NCBI RefSeq assembly: GCF_002217285.1
Contig: NZ_MUGW01000035.1
Span: 1-64,000, forward strand
Direction: 5' to 3'
DNA: 64,000 nucleotides
Source of the DNA: Flavobacterium hercynium
GTDB lineage: Bacteria; Bacteroidota; Bacteroidia; Flavobacteriales; Flavobacteriaceae
Part shown: in pieces, positions 23,245 to 31,544 of the stretch
Numbering within the stretch: position 1 is the first letter of the stretch
Layout: each line of letters starts with the position of its first letter
Program-made: the position numbers and the translations under genes
The notes under the pieces: generated by a model
The model's database searches: none
The model's input: the letters and a program-made list of their open reading frames with translations, nothing else
Told to the model about the DNA's origin: nothing

Positions 23245-25482
23245 ATGGAAAAAGAAATAAATATAAAAATAATTGGAACCTTAACTCCAGAAGTGGGAGT
23301 TGCTGAGAAATATACTGTAAAAAAAGAGAATGAACCTTTTGAAATAGAACCCATAACACTGGGTTCAGATTGGAATGATTCGGAGATAGAATGGTTTGTT
23401 CATGTTAGAGATGCTGGTAAATGGCGTTTTATTAATGATGGAAAGAAAATAGGAAAAACTGTAGATTTTACATTTTCAGAAATTAGTCAGGATTGGGAAG
23501 AAATAGTAATAATCGTTCATGCTTATGGCGGAAAAGATATAATAAATATTTCTCCCCAACCGGCAGCAAAACCAAAAATTACCTTTATCGAGCTTCTTGA
23601 TGAGAACAAAAAAACACCAAAAAAATCCTTTACTTATGGGAACTGGATCATTGCCCGCGTACATTGTGTAGGTATGGAGTTACGCCCGATTGTAGTGACT
23701 TTATGGGAAAATGATGGTGATAAATACAAATTGAACACAAAAAATCTTAAAGTAAACACACAAAAAAAATTCGTAAAGCGTGGTTTCGCAGATATAAAAT
23801 TTTATTTAGACCCAATGCATGCGAATTTAGCCAATAGTAAAGCTGATAAAGGAGAATCAGACGAAGGAAAGTTTCATGAATATTATGTGACAGCCGAAAT
23901 TGCAGGAAAAGAAGAATCTCGAAGAGCAACTTTAGATACGCATGTTGCCAATCCTGACTATGTGGAGAAAAAACTTGTAGTAAGCCCAACGATCGGTTTT
24001 CCAGTTCGGGAAGTTATCAATAGTTTAATGATGGTTGATATGTCTCCACAAAGTTGGTGGCCGTTTAAGGAAACACATGGTAAATGTAAAAATTGTGAAA
24101 AAGACATTACGCTTAATGATATAGAAAATGCATTTGGGACTTACATAAACCATAAAATTGCTAGACAAGAGATAGTTAAATATATAAATGAATTTGTAAA
24201 ATTAAGTAAGGAAAAAGGGAAACCAATACATTTAGATACTTGTTTGAGAAAAGCTCATTTTTTTGCACAAATAGGAACAGAAACATTAGGAATAAATCCT
24301 GATTGGATGGTGGAGACAGATGCTAAAAGATATAGTGTTGTCAACTGTAAAACTGTATTTGGTGATAGAGCAAAACATCTTGAAAATGCTGGATTATTAG
24401 ATGATTATTGTAGTGACAATCCTCAGAAGAGACTTCTTAATTACGTTTATGGTAAAGGAAATGGTTTTGACAATGGAAATGGAAATGAGGCAAGTGGCGA
24501 TGGATATAAATTTAGAGGGAGAGGTTTAAAGCAATTAACTGGTAGAGGTAATTATAAAGATGCATCAAAAATTTTAAAAGATGTTTTTCCTGAACATTAT
24601 ATTGATTTAGAAGCTAATCCGGATAAAGTTAAAGAACCAAAATATGCTGTATTAACAGCTTTTGCATTTTGGGAAAAACATGAAATTTGGAAAGTAGCTG
24701 ATTCTTTAAAAGAATCTACAGATGATAATATAAAAAAAATAAGAAGTAAAATAAATCCTGGTCTAGCTGGTTGGAGAGAATGCAAAAAATATTTTGAAAA
24801 AGGTTTAGAAGTTTTTAAAGTTAATAAATGTCAACCTGTTGATGTAACTCAGGAGGATAATGGAAAATGGAGATTTCCAATAGATAATCCAATGTTGTGT
24901 ATGTATTCTCAAGGAGGATTACTCAAACCATGGCACGGTTCATTTGGTAAAAATATAAGGGATGAACTTGCAAATCATACAGGAAATGATTTATTAGCTG
25001 AACCAGGAACTAAAGTATATGCTTGCGTAAGAAGTAAAGTTGAAAAAATATATACTTCTTCATCACTGGCAGGAAAAGTGGTTGTATTGAAAGTTTTAGA
25101 TGTAGAAACGTTTAAAAGTTTAAGAAATGAAAATTATCTTCCGAAATATAAAAATAAAGGTGAAATTTTAGAAAAAGGATTTGATCCAGATGGGGATTTA
25201 TATCTCACTTTTTGGCATTTAAGTAAAAATAATTTCTTTAATGTAGGTGACGAAGTTGAGTACGATGATATTATTGGTTTGACTGGAATATCAGGATGGA
25301 ATGGCATTAATTTCAGTACTAGAAATCCTCATTTACATTTTGAAGTTTCAAATGTTGGTTCTGCTCCTGGATTAGAAGGGAAATGTAATCCTTCTGTCTA
25401 TTTTAAATTCAAAACGGAGGATGAATTATCGCAAAATGAAATAGATTTTCAAAATAGACTAAAAGAAAAAGAATGGAAATAG
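23245..25482 (+). CDS. Two-headed peptidoglycan hydrolase effector (GH19/lysozyme-like plus M23)
   Basis: A 745-residue protein without signal peptide, as expected for an injected cargo. The N-terminal part (1-250) has two Ig-like units of the sort seen in Bacteroidota T6SS cargo (WNDSEIEWFVHV, YGNWIIARVHC). A CKNC pair is at 281-284. The middle (about 300-525) is GH19 chitinase/lysozyme-like: HFFAQIGTETLG with candidate catalytic E346, and YKFRGRGLKQLTGRGNY at 421-437. The C-terminus (about 545-720) is an M23 endopeptidase with H578-x3-D582 (NHTGND), WHLS at 657-660 and the HLH pair at 696-698. It would cut both glycan and peptide bonds. Base composition turns more AT-rich after about 24080, and the stop lies inside the next gene. 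Confidence 0.85.
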   Translation: MEKEINIKIIGTLTPEVGVAEKYTVKKENEPFEIEPITLGSDWNDSEIEWFVHVRDAGKWRFINDGKKIGKTVDFTFSEISQDWEEIVIIVHAYGGKDIINISPQPAAKPKITFIELLDENKKTPKKSFTYGNWIIARVHCVGMELRPIVVTLWENDGDKYKLNTKNLKVNTQKKFVKRGFADIKFYLDPMHANLANSKADKGESDEGKFHEYYVTAEIAGKEESRRATLDTHVANPDYVEKKLVVSPTIGFPVREVINSLMMVDMSPQSWWPFKETHGKCKNCEKDITLNDIENAFGTYINHKIARQEIVKYINEFVKLSKEKGKPIHLDTCLRKAHFFAQIGTETLGINPDWMVETDAKRYSVVNCKTVFGDRAKHLENAGLLDDYCSDNPQKRLLNYVYGKGNGFDNGNGNEASGDGYKFRGRGLKQLTGRGNYKDASKILKDVFPEHYIDLEANPDKVKEPKYAVLTAFAFWEKHEIWKVADSLKESTDDNIKKIRSKINPGLAGWRECKKYFEKGLEVFKVNKCQPVDVTQEDNGKWRFPIDNPMLCMYSQGGLLKPWHGSFGKNIRDELANHTGNDLLAEPGTKVYACVRSKVEKIYTSSSLAGKVVVLKVLDVETFKSLRNENYLPKYKNKGEILEKGFDPDGDLYLTFWHLSKNNFFNVGDEVEYDDIIGLTGISGWNGINFSTRNPHLHFEVSNVGSAPGLEGKCNPSVYFKFKTEDELSQNEIDFQNRLKEKEWK

Positions 25483-26468
25483 TTACTTTACGTACAATAA
25501 GAAAAATAATTTTTATCTGTTTATTAAGTTCTTTATTTTGTTGTAAAAAACAAAATAAAGAAGAAATTATAGCAAAGAATGTAAAGAATAATAGCTCGAT
25601 TACAAATAATGTAAGCTGTTTTACTAAACAAGAATATCTTAATGGAAACGATGATAAGGAATTAATATATAAGTTCAAAGATGAAATTTATGAAATAAAA
25701 AGGAATCAAAAACAAACTTATGATATCGTATTAAATGGTAAAAAGTATTTAGCAAATTTAAATTTAGAAAGTGCAGGCATTAATTTTTATTATTATAAAT
25801 GTCATGATAAAAAGATTTTGTTAATTGAAGGGGATGATTATTACAGTTCTGTTTTTTTTATATATCTATTTGAAAATAAAGATTTCTATTATTTAGGTGA
25901 TTTTTATATTAAACAGCCAACCGTAGAAAAATCAGGTATTTTAAAAAAGGATTTTAATATTTCATTTAATAATAATGAGTTTATTATTGATGTCTTAGTG
26001 GAGGATAAATTTTTCAAAACATTTAATTTAAAAGAAAGAAAAAGCATTGACGAAGAATCTCTAGATTCGAATTTAGATATAGATGGGTTATGGAGATTAA
26101 ATTGTGCTAATTCTTTAACGACATTTGATATTTCGGGCAAAAAAGGGTATTTGTCACTGTATTCAGATAATGCCATTTATATAAATGTCGAAATTATTAA
26201 CATTGAAAATAAAATAGGAGAATATTATGTAAGATTTATAAATACCGAATCACAACAAAATTACGATGTAGATAAAAAAAGTATTGTTGATAATGAAATT
26301 TCCAAATCAGAAAATATTGGAAAACTTGTTTTAAAAAATGATAAGCTCCTATTTTATTGGCGGGGTTTGTATAATAATAAACTAAAGAAAATTGACTTTG
26401 AACGTGATTTTGTCTTAATTAAAGAAAACGAAGAAAAAAATCCAATTATTTTATCAAAATGCGAATAA
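25473..26468 (+). CDS. Lipoprotein, candidate periplasmic immunity protein
   Basis: A 331-residue protein whose start overlaps the effector gene by 10 bp. The signal sequence ends in LLSSLFCCKKQ, so lipidation at C23 or C24 is likely. No enzyme motif is visible. The body is acidic, Lys/Asn/Tyr-rich and strand-like, with a YYKCHDKKILLIEGDDYYSS segment. Position directly after a peptidoglycan hydrolase effector and a periplasmic location are what one expects for the antidote. That role is inference; I do not recognise the family. Very AT-rich codon use matches the C-terminal half of the effector rather than the neighbouring housekeeping genes. Confidence 0.65.
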   Translation: MEIVTLRTIRKIIFICLLSSLFCCKKQNKEEIIAKNVKNNSSITNNVSCFTKQEYLNGNDDKELIYKFKDEIYEIKRNQKQTYDIVLNGKKYLANLNLESAGINFYYYKCHDKKILLIEGDDYYSSVFFIYLFENKDFYYLGDFYIKQPTVEKSGILKKDFNISFNNNEFIIDVLVEDKFFKTFNLKERKSIDEESLDSNLDIDGLWRLNCANSLTTFDISGKKGYLSLYSDNAIYINVEIINIENKIGEYYVRFINTESQQNYDVDKKSIVDNEISKSENIGKLVLKNDKLLFYWRGLYNNKLKKIDFERDFVLIKENEEKNPIILSKCE

Positions 26469-26537
26469 AATAAATACATATTTCTCTATAAAGAGGATTT
26501 TTAAAACCCATTACGACAATTTCTAGTAACAAAATTA

Positions 26538-26564
26538 CCTAACAGATCTCCAAGACCTGTTAGG
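26538..26564. repeat. Dispersed palindromic repeat CCTAACAG, copy 2
   Basis: Arms cctaacag and cctgttagg, followed by tataaaatta as in copy 1 (342-368). It sits just after the effector cassette. Confidence 0.75.
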
Positions 26565-26599
26565 TATAAAATTATATTTGTTGTAACTCCAAAATCTAA

Positions 26600-26677
26600 T
26601 AGCCCTGATGGAAGCGGCATCCTTTTGTGGCGGGGTTCGACACAAAAGATATAGCGGACAGCAGGTTTTAGCTCCTG
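26600..26677 (+). repeat. Dispersed AGCGGCATCC element, copy A
   Basis: A 78-bp unit with conserved ends: tagccctgatggaagcggca and gatatagcggacagcagg plus tagctcc. A hairpin (cttttgtg at 26622-26629 with cacaaaag at 26641-26648) lies in the middle. A second copy with the same end blocks but a different middle is at 47488-47565 on the other strand. No ORF. The remainder of the gap 26469-26732 shows nothing else apart from the palindrome at 26538. Confidence 0.7.
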
Positions 26678-26732
26678 AAAAAAGTCAGGATTGTTTGTAC
26701 AATAGTTTAAAATTTAATCAATTTTGGTACTT

Positions 26733-28202
26733 TTAGTTTGCTTTATATTCCAGATCAACATCGGTGGTTAGGTTGTTTCGGGTTAAGCGAACAGAAGTTG
26801 GTTTTTCGTTTTCGAAATGAAATTGTAATAGGTTGGGATAATCAACGACTTTAAACGATCCGTTTTTTAGGTACAGTAATTCGTTGTCGTTTTTGCTTTT
26901 AAAAAGGTTTAATAACGCAGATTCAATATAGAGGCGATTATTCTTTTCTACGATTTTGGTTTCAACTCCTTGTCCGTATAGGAAGTCGTTGTAGGTGCCA
27001 ATCAGTTTTTGTTTTAGCGGTAAAGGAATTTCCTGAACAGTATCAGAAGCAATTTTTTTGTTCCAGTTCATTAAAGATAGGATCTTTTTTTGAGCTTGCA
27101 TAATTACAGGAATGCGATTCGGTTTTTCGCCATTGGCAAGAATTATAAATCCGTTTCCGTCCGTCATCGTCGCAAAAGTATTGCCGCCAACTCCGGTGTT
27201 AGAACCATTACACGAAAACCAGTCATAATTGTTGTAGCCAAAAGATTTTTGCCATCCGTACGACCAGCCTCCAACAGCGTTTTTTAGAACGCTAATTTCG
27301 GTAACCTTTTTTGCAACGCTATGGGAAATAACCTTATTGTTTTTGTTGCGCAAAGCATTTTGAATCTCAATCGAAATAATAGCCAGATCAGTTGGTGTAG
27401 ACCATAAACCCGATGCCGAAACTTGTGGCGTAATGGGAATTCCGGTTTTTATGACTTTTTTGTTTTCGTCGTGAACAAGAGCTATATTGGTTAGAAAACC
27501 TTTTTCGTTAGGCTGAATCATAGTGGTGTTTTTTAAACCAAGCGGAATAAATAGATGTTCTGCTGCCAGAGCTGCAAACGATTTATTGAATGTATCTTCT
27601 AATGCCATTTGAATAATTACATAACCGCCACCGCTGTATTGCCAATTGGTTCCGGGTGTGAATTCGAATTCGATTTCTTTATCGTATCGCGGTATTTGTC
27701 CTAAGAGACTTTGTTTGATAGTTGGGATAGTGTCACCTTCGTAATAATCTGCAAATCCGCCTTGAGTGGTACCGGAAGTATGATTAAGAAATTGTCTCCA
27801 GGTTGGATTGTGGTTTTCTGTAAACTTACTTTTTGGCAAATGCCAGCGTTTTAAAGATTTGTCTATTGGATCATCTAAATTTATAAGTCCTTTTTCTTCC
27901 AGAATATGACAAAGAAACGACGTTATAGGTTTTGAAATCGAGGCTGTAGAAAAAGCGGTGTTTTCATTTATCTTTTCAGTAGCATTAGCCGATTTTAACC
28001 CGAATTGATTGGAGTATACAATTTTATAGTTCTCAAAGACGACCAGACTTAATCCTGCAAGTTTGAATTTTTCTAATTGTGGTTCTATGTTTAAACTATC
28101 AGTTAGAAAGGAGTAGGAATTATTTTTTGCTAATGTCTTATTGTTGGTCTGCGCAGTAGAGATGGTTGCTACAAGAAGCAGGAAGTAGAACATGTTTTTC
28201 AT
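26733..28202 (-). CDS. Exported serine hydrolase, class C beta-lactamase/DD-peptidase family
   Basis: A 489-residue periplasmic protein with signal peptide (about 1-18, ending ISTAQ). The beta-lactamase-related domain (about 40-380) has the SxxK pair S88/K91 in TASISKPITSF, a Tyr motif in QYSGGGYVI, and a glycine-rich GVGGNTFATMTDG segment. About 110 C-terminal residues form an extra beta domain often seen in DUF3471-type hydrolases. It may be an esterase, D-peptidase or beta-lactamase; the sequence does not tell which. It lies downstream of an AraC-type membrane regulator on the same strand, 153 bp apart. Confidence 0.88.
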   Translation of the reverse strand: MKNMFYFLLLVATISTAQTNNKTLAKNNSYSFLTDSLNIEPQLEKFKLAGLSLVVFENYKIVYSNQFGLKSANATEKINENTAFSTASISKPITSFLCHILEEKGLINLDDPIDKSLKRWHLPKSKFTENHNPTWRQFLNHTSGTTQGGFADYYEGDTIPTIKQSLLGQIPRYDKEIEFEFTPGTNWQYSGGGYVIIQMALEDTFNKSFAALAAEHLFIPLGLKNTTMIQPNEKGFLTNIALVHDENKKVIKTGIPITPQVSASGLWSTPTDLAIISIEIQNALRNKNNKVISHSVAKKVTEISVLKNAVGGWSYGWQKSFGYNNYDWFSCNGSNTGVGGNTFATMTDGNGFIILANGEKPNRIPVIMQAQKKILSLMNWNKKIASDTVQEIPLPLKQKLIGTYNDFLYGQGVETKIVEKNNRLYIESALLNLFKSKNDNELLYLKNGSFKVVDYPNLLQFHFENEKPTSVRLTRNNLTTDVDLEYKAN

Positions 28203-28355
28203 TGTATCGTTATTTAGGTTAAAACTTTATTTCGATACAAATTTGCGGAAGAGTGTTACGTTATGCGACCGAATAAAAACACTCGGACGCATTTGTTTTC
28301 AATAATGGGTACGAGTAGTTGAAGATACAAGTACGAATAATTACAAGATTCTGAA

Positions 28356-29495
28356 TTATAGTGCTTTGCGGTATTCGGTTGGCGTATTGCCCGTATGTTT
28401 TTTGAAAGCGGTATTAAAAGAAGATTTTGAATTAAAACCAACTTCGTACAATATTTCTAAAACGGTTACTTTGTTTTTGGAAGTATCTTTAAGAATTTCC
28501 ATGGCACTTTCGATACGATAGGTATTAACGAAATCGTAAAAATGCTGTTCTAGTTTGTGGTTAATTAGAAGCGATAAATCCCGAACCGGAATTGCAATGT
28601 CTTTAGAAACATCCTGAATGGTTAGAGAAGGATTCAGAAATGGTTTTTCGGTTGTCATGTAGTGTTTGAGTTTCAATAAATCTTCGCTGTACTCTTTTTC
28701 GTTTACAGCAAGTTGCGGATTATTGATTTCTTCTGATATAATATTTTTTACCAGTTTCAGTTTTGAATCGACGTTTCTAAACAATCCTGGATTACTAAGC
28801 GCTTTAAACAAATACCAGCAAACGATAAGCAGGTGTAATACTAATCCGTATATTTTTAGTTGTTCCGAAATAGCAGGATAATCAGAAAATTTAAAGACGT
28901 TTTTTACAATTGCAATAAAATATAAAAATGTTAGTACACCCGTAAACTGAATAAGCCAATTGTAAGCGTTTAGACTTGTGCCGGAATAATTTTCGAGATA
29001 GAGTTTCTTTGCTTTTTTTAAGATCAGAAATACGGCAATGATGTAGGCAATAATCTGAGCGTTTATTAAAGTATGATTGAATTGTAATTCGATCATATCT
29101 TGTCGGTTTTGTAAAAAACTGATTTTAGATGCAAGATCTACACTATAATATCGTGGAGTTAAAATTAGATTCGAAATGATAAATGGAAGCAAATGCAGTA
29201 AATGTTTCGGTTTCAGCCTGAAATCTGCATAACAAACCGATAATACGTAAAGATAAAAAACAGGAAGCTGCAAAAAAGCAAAGGAAGCCCTGAACATTCC
29301 CAGATTTGAAGGTCCGGTCATAAATAAATTAAACAAAGGTTCGCTTGAATCTATAGCACATAGTATCAGAAAAAGAGCAAATAGAGAATTACTGGTTTTG
29401 TGTTTTGTCTGAACGGTAAGGAGAAAAAAGGCCAGAAAAAAGGAAATGAACAAAGAGATTATGGTAACAATAAATAATAAATTAATCTTATCCAT
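28356..29495 (-). CDS. Membrane-bound AraC-family regulator
   Basis: A 379-residue protein. About seven hydrophobic helices fill residues 5-235 (starting INLLFIVTIISLFISFFLAF), followed by a linker. A C-terminal AraC HTH domain (about 275-379) has LSLLINHKLEQHFYDFVN and GFNSKSSFNTAFKKHTG followed by PTEYRKAL. This 7-TM plus AraC layout is common in flavobacteria and suggests that a membrane signal is passed directly to DNA binding. The serine hydrolase gene downstream on the same strand is the natural candidate target. No ligand can be named. Confidence 0.9.
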   Translation of the reverse strand: MDKINLLFIVTIISLFISFFLAFFLLTVQTKHKTSNSLFALFLILCAIDSSEPLFNLFMTGPSNLGMFRASFAFLQLPVFYLYVLSVCYADFRLKPKHLLHLLPFIISNLILTPRYYSVDLASKISFLQNRQDMIELQFNHTLINAQIIAYIIAVFLILKKAKKLYLENYSGTSLNAYNWLIQFTGVLTFLYFIAIVKNVFKFSDYPAISEQLKIYGLVLHLLIVCWYLFKALSNPGLFRNVDSKLKLVKNIISEEINNPQLAVNEKEYSEDLLKLKHYMTTEKPFLNPSLTIQDVSKDIAIPVRDLSLLINHKLEQHFYDFVNTYRIESAMEILKDTSKNKVTVLEILYEVGFNSKSSFNTAFKKHTGNTPTEYRKAL

Positions 29496-29620
29496 TCAGT
29501 TGGTTTCTTTAGGTAATAGTTTGGTTTTTGGTTGTGCTAAGCCATTCAAAAGTAGTAAAATATTTCTTTATTATGGTGTTTGTGATAGGAGGTTTGAGAT
29601 CACGAATTTTGTATAGATAC

Positions 29621-29656
29621 AAAAAAACCGTATCACAATTCAGTAATACGGTTTTT
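29621..29656 (-). terminator. Terminator of the tRNA-Ala gene
   Basis: On the minus strand, the 10-bp stem aaaaccgtat / atacggtttt (plus positions 29624-29633 and 29646-29655) runs into a T-run directly after the tRNA. Confidence 0.8.
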
Positions 29657-29657
29657 G

Positions 29658-29731
29658 TGGAGAATATCGGATTCGAACCGATCACCTCTTGCCTGCCAGG
29701 CAAGCGCTCTAGCCAAATGAGCTAATCCCCC
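29658..29731 (-). tRNA. tRNA-Ala (anticodon GGC)
   Basis: A 74-nt cloverleaf read on the minus strand. The acceptor GGGGGAT pairs with ATTCTCC (two G-T pairs) and is followed by discriminator A. The D arm is AGCTCATTTGGCTAGAGC. The anticodon arm is CTTGC-CTGGCAG-GCAAG with anticodon GGC. The T arm contains GGTTCGAATCC. CCA is not encoded. A short ORF over this region is only a shadow of the tRNA. Confidence 0.95.
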
Positions 29732-29836
29732 AATGTGATAGCAAATAAAGTCAATTAATTGACAAAAAGCAAATTTCAAATTGCATCGGCAGGATTTATT
29801 TTTCAAAACCGTAACTTTACGATCAAATTTATTTTT

Positions 29837-30601
29837 ATGAGTTTAGAAAATCAAAACGGTTCCTTAGTAACCACTTTTCATAATGCTGTTGCAACTGTAC
29901 AATTTGGACATCCCGCAAGTAATTCTTTTCCGCGTCAGTTATTGGACAGGTTAACAGCTGAAATTAATTCGTTAAGTCTGAATAAAGACATTTCTGTTAT
30001 TATTTTGAAAAGCGAAGGAGCAAAGGTTTTTTGTTCCGGTGCTTCGTTCGATGAACTTTTGCAGGTAGAGAATGAAGAACAGGGATTAACCTTTTTCTCT
30101 GGTTTTGCTCATTTGATAAACGCCATGCGAAATTGTTCTAAACTAATTGTAGGACGTGTTCAGGGTAAAGCTGTTGGTGGCGGTGTCGGAATTGCTTCGG
30201 CTTGTGATTATGTTTTGGCAACACCGGAAAGTGCTATCAAACTTTCTGAATTGGCGATCGGAATTGGTCCTTTTGTGATTGAACCTGCTGTTTCGAGGAA
30301 AATAGGAAAAACAGCCATGACCCAAATGACATTGGCGGCGCACGAATGGAAATCGGCAGAATGGGCATTGCAAAACGGACTTTACAGCGCGCTTCATCAA
30401 GCCGAAGATTTAGACGTTGCCGTTGAAGAATTTGCTCAAAAGCTTAGTTCATACAATCCCGAAGCGTTATTCGAAATGAAAAAGATGATTTGGGAAGGAA
30501 CAGAACATTGGGATTCGCTTCTGGTTGAACGTGCTGCGATTACAGGAAAATTAGTTTTGTCTGATTTTACCCGAAAAGCGTTGACACAATTCAAAAAATA
30601 A
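29837..30601 (+). CDS. Enoyl-CoA hydratase/isomerase family protein
   Basis: A 254-residue crotonase-fold enzyme. The oxyanion-hole segments are CSGASFDELL and GKAVGGGVGIASACDYVLA, followed by SAIKLSELAIGIGP with the usual catalytic Glu position. Hydration of an enoyl-CoA in fatty-acid or branched amino-acid breakdown is likely (methylglutaconyl-CoA hydratase is one option). I chose ATG 29837 (MSLENQNG). The frame is open to 29759 through a TTG, but that stretch reads as non-conserved and a TAACTTTA promoter-like box sits inside it. Confidence 0.88.
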   Translation: MSLENQNGSLVTTFHNAVATVQFGHPASNSFPRQLLDRLTAEINSLSLNKDISVIILKSEGAKVFCSGASFDELLQVENEEQGLTFFSGFAHLINAMRNCSKLIVGRVQGKAVGGGVGIASACDYVLATPESAIKLSELAIGIGPFVIEPAVSRKIGKTAMTQMTLAAHEWKSAEWALQNGLYSALHQAEDLDVAVEEFAQKLSSYNPEALFEMKKMIWEGTEHWDSLLVERAAITGKLVLSDFTRKALTQFKK

Positions 30602-30660
30602 GGAAGGTTCGCAAGTCACAAAAGAGTATTTGAAGTCTAATTTTGTAAAGAATGTATAAA

Positions 30661-30825
30661 ATGAAAATCATTTCATTGTTGCAGCAAGTAGATGTTGCAG
30701 AGAAAATTAAGAATGCTCCGGACGAAAGTTATCAGATAGGAGTAGTGATCGGATCGTTTATTCCGTTTGTTATTTTAATCGGAATTGCATATTGGATGTA
30801 TAACAGAGCCAAAAAAAGGGAGTAA
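30661..30825 (+). CDS. 54-residue single-pass membrane protein
   Basis: A short gene between the enoyl-CoA hydratase and queD. It has an amphipathic N-terminus (MKIISLLQQVDVAEKIKN), then a TM helix (IGVVIGSFIPFVILIGIAYWM) and a basic tail (NRAKKRE). An in-frame ATG nine bases earlier (30652) is an alternative start. The clean hydrophobic helix with a positive end and a good codon pattern make it more than a chance ORF. Function is unknown; it resembles small subunits or assembly factors of membrane complexes only in general layout. Confidence 0.6.
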   Translation: MKIISLLQQVDVAEKIKNAPDESYQIGVVIGSFIPFVILIGIAYWMYNRAKKRE

Positions 30826-30841
30826 AACGGTTATTAATTTG

Positions 30842-30849
30842 TAAATTTG
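30842..30849 (+). promoter_or_regulatory. -7 element TAAATTTG for queD
   Basis: An exact TAnnTTTG match 19 bp before the queD start. No clear -33 box. The start would be nearly leaderless. Confidence 0.4.
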
Positions 30850-30868
30850 CAACCTAAAATTCAAATCG

Positions 30869-31318
30869 ATGAGTAATATCAGAATTACAAAGCAATTTAG
30901 TTTCGAAACCGGGCATGCTTTATATGGTTACGACGGAAAATGCAAAAACGTTCACGGGCACAGTTATAAATTATCGGTAACGGTTATTGGTTCACCAATT
31001 ACAGACCGGTCGAATGTGAAATTCGGAATGGTGATTGACTTCTCTGACCTAAAGAAAATTGTAAAAGAAGAAATCGTCGATCAGTTCGATCACGCGACTG
31101 TTTTTAACGAAACTACACCACATATCGAATTGGCAAATGAACTTAAAAGCCGTGATCATCACGTAATTTTAGTCGATTACCAGCCAACAAGTGAAAACAT
31201 GGTCGTTGATTTCGCTAACAGAATAATGAAACGTTTACCAGCCGGAATTTCTTTGTTCTCTCTTAAACTTCAGGAAACAGAATCTTCGTTTGCAGAATGG
31301 TACGCGAGTGACAATTAA
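30869..31318 (+). CDS. queD: 6-carboxy-tetrahydropterin synthase (QueD/PTPS family)
   Basis: A 149-residue tunnelling-fold enzyme. Zinc ligands H16, H29 and H31 are visible in FETGHALY and NVHGHSYKL, and the catalytic C25 lies four residues before H29. It makes 6-carboxy-tetrahydropterin from dihydroneopterin triphosphate in queuosine/7-deazaguanine synthesis. No other queuosine genes are adjacent. A pyruvoyl-tetrahydropterin synthase role is less likely, as the short N-terminus and Cys-x3-His-x-His spacing fit QueD. Confidence 0.9.
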   Translation: MSNIRITKQFSFETGHALYGYDGKCKNVHGHSYKLSVTVIGSPITDRSNVKFGMVIDFSDLKKIVKEEIVDQFDHATVFNETTPHIELANELKSRDHHVILVDYQPTSENMVVDFANRIMKRLPAGISLFSLKLQETESSFAEWYASDN

Positions 31319-31540
31319 GTTTAATTAGTCAAAAGTTTGAAAGTCGAAAGTCAAAAGTCTTTTTTTTATTCTTTTATCTAATTGATCTAGTGTATAAAAA
31401 TCTAAGGATCTAACAAATCCAGCATCTAAGAAGTCTAACAATCCAGTAATCTAAAGATCTAACAAATCCAGCACCTAAGAAGTCTAATGTCTAAGAAGTC
31501 TAACAATCCAATAATCTAAGGATCTAAAAAATCTAACAAT
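31319..31540. repeat. Degenerate TCTAA-type intergenic repeat, queD-lpxH gap
   Basis: The 226-bp gap starts with agtcaaaagt-type words and continues as some 18 variants of nnatctaa, with longer repeats such as gatctaacaaatccagca (present twice) and taagaagtctaa (three times). No ORF or RNA structure is evident. Confidence 0.7.
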
Positions 31541-31544
31541 CTAA

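Noticed and set aside
26600..26677. IS remnant
   Set aside because: No transposase fragment or target duplication is visible; conserved ends with a variable hairpin fit a structural repeat better.
29509..29703. ORF of 64 residues on the minus strand
   Set aside because: It lies over tRNA-Ala and its terminator and shows no protein-like pattern.
31319..31540. CRISPR-like array from the repeated words before lpxH
   Set aside because: Repeats are short, degenerate, not evenly spaced, and have no unique spacers or cas genes.
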